A stretch of 64,000 bases of DNA from Ascaris suum (taxonomy: Eukaryota > Nematoda > Chromadorea > Rhabditida > Ascarididae): NCBI GenBank assembly GCA_013433145.1, contig CM024172.1, positions 3,284,501 to 3,348,500 on the forward strand, written 5' to 3'. Below, one piece after another: positions 55,479-64,000 of the stretch. The notes below the pieces were generated by a model that saw nothing but the letters and a program-made list of their open reading frames with translations, was not told the DNA's origin and did not search any database. The stretch's first letter is position 1; every line of letters begins with the position of its first letter. A program made the translations under genes and the position numbers.

Positions 55479-56425
55479 GTGACATCGTTGTTCGCTACTG
55501 TGAACATTGCTCGTGCTTCTGAAGACATATCGAGTGTGTTTTCATGCTTTTTTTTTTCTAGCTTTAACAAGAATATTCACTCGTAGGTGCCTTGTCCATC
55601 GGGTATATTTCAATTTCAAATCTAATTTACAACGTCTGATTGGATCCAAAAATTTACGTGCTCGATTCTGCGTCTGACTCGCAAAATTCACTCGGCTATG
55701 TTGTTTTATAACCCCTCAATTTCTTCCTCGTCGTGAATCTTTCGAGCTCGAATTTGCTGAGGATGGAAATTTTTCGCAAAAAGGTAAGTTGAAGGGAAAA
55801 AATGAGTTTTTAACTGCAAATGAGTATCCCCGCGACAGTATCTTGTGCTTCTAATTACTGTCTTCGATAATGAAATTTAGAAATTTATCTTCATATCTGT
55901 CGTGATTTGTTCGGTTTAAATCTTTTGTAATATTTTCTCAACTCTATAGATGTCTTTAATTATAGTTATAATCATAATCTTAACTCCTTGCAAAATTCGA
56001 AATTAAACTTTCGTATGTCATCCAATATCCAGAATAGAAAGTGCTTTCTTTAGATTAGAGTGTGGTTTACTCGTTACCTCAAATGCATTCAATTTGTACA
56101 GCTAACTTCTTGATTTAATGTGCTGACGTAAGGAAGTATACATTATATTTCATAGTCTATTGGAGGCAGAAGTCATGTATTTATTTGTTTACTTCAAGTC
56201 CTGAAGTACAGTCAACCATAGTAACTTTATAGTAAAGCTGTCGCTTCCTTCTGGAGTTATTTAACGAAGTCAAAAAATAAACATCATCCCATGATCTATT
56301 AGTGATAGAGGCTAGGTTCCTGTAATGTTTTATATGCTGCTTCCAGTGGCGTTGATCTAGACGCAATTTTTTCTAATAGTGCTTATTATTTTTTTACTAC
56401 CTGATACCAGTATTCGTCTTTTCGT

Positions 56426-56491
56426 AATGGCTACTGCGCCATTGGTTTAAGTAGGCTGTGATCAGACTCCTTAGCTGCCATCCTACTAAAC
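56426..56491. repeat. Tandem pair of hairpins
   Basis: AATGGC/GCCATT pairs at 56426-56443. It is followed directly by GTTTAAGTAGG pairing with CCTACTAAAC at 56482-56491, with one bulged base. Local GC content is higher than in the surroundings. This could be part of a mobile element end or a small structured RNA; I do not recognise it. Confidence 0.4.
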
Positions 56492-57415
56492 TACCCTCTC
56501 CGGCACTGGCAGCGCGATCAGGTCAACAGAGTAAACCTCGACCTCCCGACCATTCTCTTAAGCGAAACAACGGTGAATCCACTCTTTAGCATCCAACGAA
56601 AAGGAGACGAGCCTAACCTTCAATCTTCACATGACCCTACAACTTCTCTTAAGCAAAAATGGAAGCGATATGAAGTGATATACACTCGTGATGAATACTT
56701 TGTTGATTAAAATAAAGTAACGCACAAATATTAGTGCATCTTTATACCTCGTGATTTATTTGAACCATATTGGGAGTTTTCTAGATTTTTTAAATTTGGA
56801 TTTGAAATATTTGTACCTTCTATGAGCAGCTTAATAATTGTATCCCATACTACTGAATTAGTGTTAAAAAATATGAACCGTTATACAACGTGATTATTGC
56901 AGAAAACGAGTATCCTCTTTATGCAGTAACATCTTACTTATAGCAACACATTTGCAACATTGGCTAAAAATTTCGAACCTCAATTAGAACGTCGTCTAGA
57001 ACTTCAAAACTATTTATCTTTGACTCTCATATTAAGCTACAATTGGGTTTCATTCATCGAGACAGGAGATAGAGCGATTTTAAAGACTGCGAAAAATATT
57101 GCGACTCTTAGGTTTCGTTACAATCGAGGAGTGACTAGCAAATTTGATGTTCATAGATAGAAAGCTAGAAAGTCATTGAAGTGGTAAGGACCGAACTTCT
57201 GAGACGCTATCATAATAGATTGAGAAGAATTTTGAGGCGCGTTGAACACGTTCCACATGCAGAATTCGAAGCATCGGCCAACATTTTCGTTTTGCGAAGA
57301 TCGCTTTGAGCATTTAGCGGCCCTCCACTGTTTTGAGCGATAATGCGCACGTTTCATTGTCGCTTCATTTCTTCTTTCCTCACGATCGACGAATCCCATA
57401 TTTGAAAATTCTAAT

Positions 57416-57568
57416 ATGGAATCTCTTTTGCTGTCAAAAATTCAGAAATGTTTAGCGCAAGACGATATTTGCAATAGAAAAGAAATCTTCGAAACTACTG
57501 AAGGGTATATGATAGTGCTGAATCTCGCTTTTATTGTTATTGAAGTTGCCCTATTCGGTACGCTGTGA
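57416..57568 (+). CDS. Small ORF with one membrane segment, unknown
   Basis: An ATG opens 50 codons. The first 30 residues are polar, including two cysteines (IQKCLAQDDICNRKEIFE). They are followed by a continuous hydrophobic helix (MIVLNLAFIVIEVALFG) near the C-terminus. A GTACGC donor inside the last codons could extend the protein into another exon. The layout of a soluble head plus one membrane helix is protein-like, but no family is recognised. Confidence 0.3.
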   Translation: MESLLLSKIQKCLAQDDICNRKEIFETTEGYMIVLNLAFIVIEVALFGTL

Positions 57569-58409
57569 TGAGTGTGCTGATGCTGAGTTCGATGCTGATC
57601 CTTCGTTTTTTTTTTGTTTATTATTTATTTTATGATGAGTGTGTTGACACTGAATTGTTGTTGGGATCGTGCTAAAATTAAGCGTCGATAGCAAATTTTA
57701 TCAAAATCTCTGCAATAAAGACGAATTCGAAAACAAAATAAATTTCACTAAAACTGAGCTATAAATAAATGAAACGCTTATCAATAGCGACTTAAGTTTT
57801 GCACCCTTTTAATTGCGACTAACAGTGAAGGTATCGTAAGTTTTGCACCCTTAGTCGCTTAATATTTGCATAATGAAAGGCGCACCAACACGATTTGCCC
57901 GTTTTTCATCAGTTCCGATTTTTAGCTCATAGATAGGCTTATATAGAAAGGTAACATATTCTTACTGAATCTATGATTATGAAGCCTAAAATATATTGTG
58001 CAATCGAATAAATAAATTCTCAAGATCGAGTTAATGATTTAATGCTTTATATCACAGGTGTTCAATACAGATTGTCGTTAAAATATTTTCACAACTTATT
58101 ATTTAATTATTTGAAACATATTCAGTATGCAACGAATGAAATTCAACCACCACATCGATAATCATTAAATATTTATTGCACATTCGATCAACAAGACCAA
58201 ATAAATTGAGGTAAATTAAGCGTACTATGGTCAAAGACGAGGCCATGCGATCGTGTTTCATATACGGAAAAGATTAAATCGATGCACTTCAACTGACGCT
58301 TTTTTCATCATTTCTTAAAGAGTTTATCAGGTGCTTTCGTGTGTGCTTATTGTTGAAGCATACACGAAAATTCCTTGCTGACATAACAGTTTCTTTGTTT
58401 GCTCAGCAG

Positions 58410-58595
58410 TCACCGTGTTTGAATACTCGGTAGAAGTTTCTCATACATCCTGGCATCATACCATCGTATTTTTATGCTTTGCAACATGGTTATGTGGAAT
58501 GATATCGACAAGACCTCATTAAATATGACCACATATCTTGATGTATCGCACTCATAGATGGTCGCCTCGCCTCTAAGGTTTCCCGAGGTCCGCAT
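58410..58595 (-). CDS. Small ORF after a splice acceptor, unknown
   Basis: On the minus strand, AGAATTCAG is followed after five bases by an ATG opening 61 codons (MRTSGNLRGEATIYECD start). This resembles a trans-spliced start. Composition is protein-like but without recognisable motif, and the plus strand is open over the same bases. Confidence 0.25.
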   Translation of the reverse strand: MRTSGNLRGEATIYECDTSRYVVIFNEVLSISFHITMLQSIKIRWYDARMYEKLLPSIQTR

Positions 58596-61500
58596 CTGGA
58601 CTGAATTCTTCAATAAACATTTCCCTGAACATCGCCAACTTAAATCCCCCCTGATTCCTTATTATACGACTGATGTGTGCATAAGATTGGATGCAGCTGG
58701 ACGAAACTTTCCGTTCTGGAAGTACTTAAGCATGTGGCCGTGTGCATAACTATCACATTATAAAACACCTGGTTATAAAATAAGCGTGAAAACATACATC
58801 TAGTTCGAAGGCGTTGCATTGTTTCATCGCAAAATTGTTCTACAGAACTTTTAGTTCTGCTTTTGTGTCCGTGGATGATATTCTCGATGCACTAACGCTT
58901 CCGTCTTTTTTGTATCTGCTGAGTTGTTTCGACCTCATATGCTATCATTATACTTTCTTATCTGATAGTCCTTTTCTCCCCTTCGACTAGTTTATATGTG
59001 TTTTTCTCCTCCACAATGCGACAATAGAATAATAATAAATAAATACTGCAAAAATATGAACGCTCGATTTATAGGCAACGTTTTAGTGCTCACAAAGAAT
59101 GAGCAATTAAATCAGGTGTTGAATTGATGAGAATTTGCTGTGCGCAAACAAATTGCTTCGATGCAATCGTTGTAGAAACTCAATCTATTATATCACACAG
59201 TGAAATACAGTGAAAGTGATCGCTATAACATGTAACGGAAATCAGCGAAGACGAGCAGGCTGACAAAAGAATGTGTAGTGCAGACGACGTGCCATTCAGG
59301 ATCCTTAGTTTCACGATTAGGAACATCGCCGATGAGTGCCCTTTCGACGATTCCTTGCATGGTCAGTGAGCACCATTTTATAAGGCGTTTAAACGGACTA
59401 CTGAGATTGCTATTCATTAAGAAGTTGTATGATGTGTTGGCTGTTGTTTTGATCGTAAATGTCACTTAATGCTAAAGCGTCATTCATTCTTGCGCCCTTA
59501 TCAAAAAGCTCTTATCATCGAATGTGAAGGAGAGAGTTTTCATTTACGTTTCTGAAGTGAGGGAATTTTCCGGCTGTAACCAATTGTTCTTGGAATTGAG
59601 AAAAATGCTAACTTAGGTAACGTGTCCATGAAACTTGCGGAACTCTGCAAAATTCTCTTCTTTATGAACCAGCTCCGTCGAATTTACTGCTTGGACGAGT
59701 CACTGACTCAATGAAAGGGTAGGCAGCATCGTTATGGCATTGCTCACATTATTAACAGATTCACAGAAAATGACGTTTGCTTTCAATCCACATCTCTAGG
59801 AGATCATTGTGAGCCGATTTGTCGTATATATGTCATTCTTCACGTTGCGTGCTTCAACTTTAACTCAAAAATACTTTTGCAAACGAATTGTGACACATTT
59901 ATTCTTTGGTATAAGTGCAATGAATCAACTTTCAGCTCCATACAATCTCTCATATATACTCGGATCTGTACTCTAATGTCCCAGTGAACATTATCTTCAG
60001 TTTAAATTGCCTTTTTTATAAAAATAGGCTCATGTAGATTGCTGAGATAACAACCGGAAATCAGCACCATCTGCACGCATAACCTACTTCTTAGTCCACT
60101 TATGTCGTACATGTGACCGATTCAGTCTTAAATCAGTCGTCTGCAAGCTGCGTTAACCACCTGCATAGAAAAATTTTCGGAGCGCTTCACTTTTCATTAG
60201 TTCCACTATCCAATAAGTGCTTTGTTTTCTTCTTTCAAACCTTGCGGTGTAGAACCAGAAGGTTTTTCACGAACCCAACCTGTGAGGACTTATAGATAGA
60301 GAATTGTAGTTTAATGCCTGAGCGATCATCAAGTAGGCAACACGCATCAAAATTTACTGACATATTTGAGATGAGTTGAAAGTGAAAATGTATCGCGACA
60401 GCTGTTGATCTTCATCGCAAAATGATTGATCGTCACCTTTAATTGTGTGCTTAGCTCGATTCGCTGGTCACTAGTCAAATAGGATTCCATGATTGAGCGT
60501 CGCCATACGTAGCACTGAGGTAACGTAGCACTAAGGTATTCGGCCGGTACTCGAATCGACATGAAATACTAGCAGCCTTGATATCATTTTCCGCTTGTTT
60601 CAATGGCAGTGGAGAACACAGAGAGGGCTTAGAGATACAAGAATATTTTAGCTGGAATGAGACTCTCGGAGGAGTGGATAAGATGAGAAGGGAAGTTCGT
60701 CTGTAATCGAAATTATTTTACCTTTCTCATTAAAAAAAATGTTGTTGGGATTTGTGCGACTATATTTTCGATGCGTTGATTATTAAATCACACATCTTTT
60801 CGCGCATTGCGATCTCTTAAGGCGACAATTTTTAAGTGATTTTTTTTTGTTGGTAAAAATTCAGTATTTTTAAACAAAGTGTTGCCTCTTTTCCTCGGTA
60901 AATTCCAGCAGAGGCCGTCATTTAGCGGCTATATGAACGCACACATGAATATCAAAACGTAACGAAATCAATATAGAAGCTACACTTAGACGAAGATAAA
61001 TGCCATCGTAGTAGACTTGGAACATTACCCCTGAAAATAACCTAAAAATGAATGTTCTTCGAAGAAGTTAGTCAGTTTACTGGACAAATGAGTTGTCACT
61101 AGTGGAGAATAAAGTCATTTCATTGCTCGGGTGATTTTGATCGAAAGGTTTATTTTGATGCTAATTTTTAGATTTGCTAATTGTTAGGCATTTCGATTTC
61201 TTCGTTGCCAAAGATACCTATGACACTTTCCAACGGTGACTCCACTTGCTCCATCGCATTGTTTTAGTTCTCTTTCCTCTCTTTCGTTTATGAATGCTGT
61301 GAGATTTTATTAGGAAGTTCTTCGAATAAATTTCTGATGGAAATGAATTTTTATTGAACACAGAAAGGAGCGTTTCTTTGCTCACTTATGCTAGCAGTTG
61401 AACAATAGAAACGACTAAGAAAATCAACAAATTTTGCATTATATTATGGAACAAATTGATGAAAGCAATGGTTTTTTCGGAATGAAATATGAAGAGCACT

Positions 61501-62751
61501 AGACAAATCTGACTAAAAAATGATTTCAGCCTAGTCGAGGAATTTCGTAAATCCCTGTGAGAGTTATTTTTCTCACCAAAACTGTTGGCAAGTGCAACAA
61601 TAATATGACGTTCCAGTTGTATTTAAACAATTTTTTTTATTTTAGAATTTATGACAGAAGGTGGGGTTAATTACGTATCAATATGTTTGGAGAAGACCTT
61701 ATTCTTAGCCTCAGAATTTATCATAGGCGTGATCAAGTGCTGAAGCCTTTTATTCCATCACGTGATGCGGTGAACGATGGCTTCCGGTCATATCTAGGAA
61801 CATTTCCTGATATTTCCCATGAAATTTCCTGGGAACACTATCGGCACCAACGTTTTTTTTCCTGATCATCAAGTTTGTCCTGAAGTATAAAGATACGTCG
61901 CTCCTTCTCCTTCATTCTTCCCGCCTGCTAAGGCATTCCAAACTAGTTGTACACCTCTTCTAAATGTTCACTCCTTCCTGTGTTTTCTCATTTCGGGACT
62001 TTTAAATAACTAAAGAAGAACTTTCGGTAGGTCAGATTCTTGGCAGATGTGCTAGAAAATGCTTTTTTTGTAGTACCTCATATTACTGCAACATTGTAAA
62101 CAACAAAAAACGTTGTTGCCGGGTGTTTTATATTTACTGCATATTTTGGCTCACTATGCTGCTGCGCTTGATTGCCTTTTCCAGTCTTAATCATTACGCT
62201 TCACATATTCCATCATTTCAGTGATGGAATAAATTCGCATTTGCTTCCAAAAAAAATCTTTGTTGTATATTTTCGTTCTTTATGATTAGCCAGTTGTTGC
62301 ATTTATCCTCTGCAAAACTATATGTATGTTTGTGCTCATTTTACAATCTTCATTGATTTCGCCACAGTGATCTTGATGAATTTGTACTTTTGCTTTCCAG
62401 ATTTCATGCAAATATTGCCCATTATTGTTCGGACATCATCATCCAATGTTATAAAATTAGTACGTGTCTACTTTTTTCGAACTTTTTGCTAAACAACTGG
62501 AGACATATTTGTTGTTGTCGCATAATTCTGTCAGAACAAACTACTTAGGTTGCAGCGATCGTGTTTTTAAATTGAGCGTTTTTACAAACTTGAGTTTGCA
62601 AAGCGCAGTGTGACGACAACACCTCGACGCTAGTGTCCGGAGTTCACCGTCACCCTGTCCCCCCTTCCTTTCCTGAGGGAACCCCACAAAGCGATCTGTT
62701 CATTCCGGACCATCGAGTCCCCTGTCACGGGAGCCCGGCGCTTTTTGAAAG

Positions 62752-62795
62752 CAAGCTCCTCTTGCGGGGCACAAGGGCCCCATAGGAGGAGCTTG
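62752..62795. repeat. GC-rich nested hairpin
   Basis: The outer arms CAAGCTCCTC and GAGGAGCTTG (10 bp) enclose inner arms GGGGC and GCCCC around an ACAAGG loop. A related GCGGCACAAGGGCTCCCT sequence follows at 62826-62843, so the core is repeated. It lies in an unusually GC-rich patch (about 62620-62870). Confidence 0.6.
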
Positions 62796-64000
62796 ATTTC
62801 AGAAATTGAATGGTTTGCTAAACTCGCGGCACAAGGGCTCCCTAAGTTTCCTTGTCTCTGTGAGGAATGTTAAAAAACGCATTTTACTTTCACGGCCTGA
62901 AAGTACTCTCTGTAGAGTCGCAGAATATAAGAAAACTCCTTAGGCCGTGCTTGGAACATAATACGCTACAAGGAAACGTAACGTGTGGATGTAACTAGAG
63001 GAGCAATAATTTACTGTAAAAGAGGACACTCAAATATAACGGACACAACCAAGAAACACAAGAGGAAACAGGATGGGCTGAAGTTGGACGAGCTCAACGT
63101 CGATATCTGACAGAGTCATTTACCTATACGCAGTCGAAGAAAGTACTAGTAGGGTTTGAGAGTAGTATAAGCAAAAAGCTAAAATTGAGGAGAAAATTCG
63201 GATTGTGCCAGATGTGTGCATTCTTTTCAACTGCTTCATTTCAATGGGAAAGCATTGTGAGGAATGGAAACTCATTAGTATGATCGTCATCTAGAAAGAC
63301 AATGGCGACGCGAAAATGTGGCAAGTTACATGCAAATGAAATTTCTTTCAATTTTGTGCATCTGTGCAATTTATGTTGCGGTGATGCCAAAAATATATGC
63401 TTTCAAGATCCTTTTCGCAAAAAAAACCTAATATAGAAATATTTAATCAACATCCTAGATGAGATGAACCTTGCAAAGAAAAGAGGTTGTTCAACCGGAT
63501 GCCATGAAAGTTTACAGTTTACTTCTTAGGCTAAACTTTAGTTGCATGCTAATGCAAGGAAAAACCATCGCCGTCCGACCGCAACAGGATGTAGATCTTC
63601 TCTCATCTGTTCTATTGGTTTTGCATTTTTCCGGTGTCGGAAAAAGGCCGTTTCGTGGGTGTGCGGTCTTATATGCAGATGAGGTTCTATTTCTCTTCAA
63701 TTCGAAGAAATAGAAGTTATAGTGGAATAATGTGGGAATAACGTTTGATCAGTATTAGAGAAAGCAGAAATTAGCAGAAACTTAGCGAACGAATGTCAGC
63801 ACTTTACTATGTTCTTTAAAAGAATATTGTGTTTTATATTACACTACTCGAAATTTCAAAAACTAGACGAAACTCTTCATTATTTCGAAAATTTTAAAAC
63901 TATATTGTACTCTTTTACATTACATGATAATTTCTTAAATTATACAGTAATATGCTTTATCGAATTTAATTTTTATAAGTTACATTTTATTGTACTCTAT

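Noticed and set aside
59223..59465. 80-codon minus-strand ORF and its plus-strand overlap
   Set aside because: Both strands are open, no splice signals flank either, and no motif is recognised.

Overview
This window is nuclear DNA of a nematode. The evidence is a complete cuticle collagen gene, small AT-rich genes split by GT-AG introns, and splice-acceptor sequences sitting 2 to 22 bases upstream of several start codons, which is the footprint of spliced-leader trans-splicing. The DNA is AT-rich and carries eight long (TA)n tracts. I cannot name the species. Long introns and heavy microsatellite content suggest a parasitic lineage, but that is inference.

Six genes can be assembled end to end with consistent reading phase and recognisable families. 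From left to right they are: a PGAP2/FRAG1-type GPI-anchor remodelling membrane protein (+, 5469-9504); a cuticle collagen (-, 12470-14441); a mitochondrial transcription factor A homologue with two HMG boxes (+, 30107-32754); an ER FK506-binding prolyl isomerase of the FKBP2 type (+, 35303-37322); selenophosphate synthetase with cysteine at the catalytic position (-, 38815-43001); and the spindle-checkpoint protein MAD2 (-, 45800-49284). A seventh gene, a 15-exon coiled-coil protein of about 689 residues (+, 19485-28425), is well supported structurally, but its family is uncertain.

Between these lie candidate exons and small ORFs with good splice signals but no recognised family: 1470-1541, 15929-16192, 28638-29211, 32860-33000, 33211-33922, 37785-38771, 38200-38337, 43404-43550, 51846-55478, 57416-57568 and 58410-58595. 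They are listed at low confidence.

The genes do not form one pathway. They are mostly housekeeping functions (GPI-anchor maturation, mtDNA maintenance, ER folding, selenocysteine synthesis, mitotic checkpoint) plus one structural cuticle gene. MAD2, an orphan exon, selenophosphate synthetase and a small putative gene follow each other on the minus strand, but the spacing is too wide, or in one case too tight, to claim an operon. From about 50 kb to 64 kb I see no gene I can name. That stretch holds scattered exon-like ORFs, a 264-base (TA)n, a 22-base minisatellite and two GC-richer hairpin regions.
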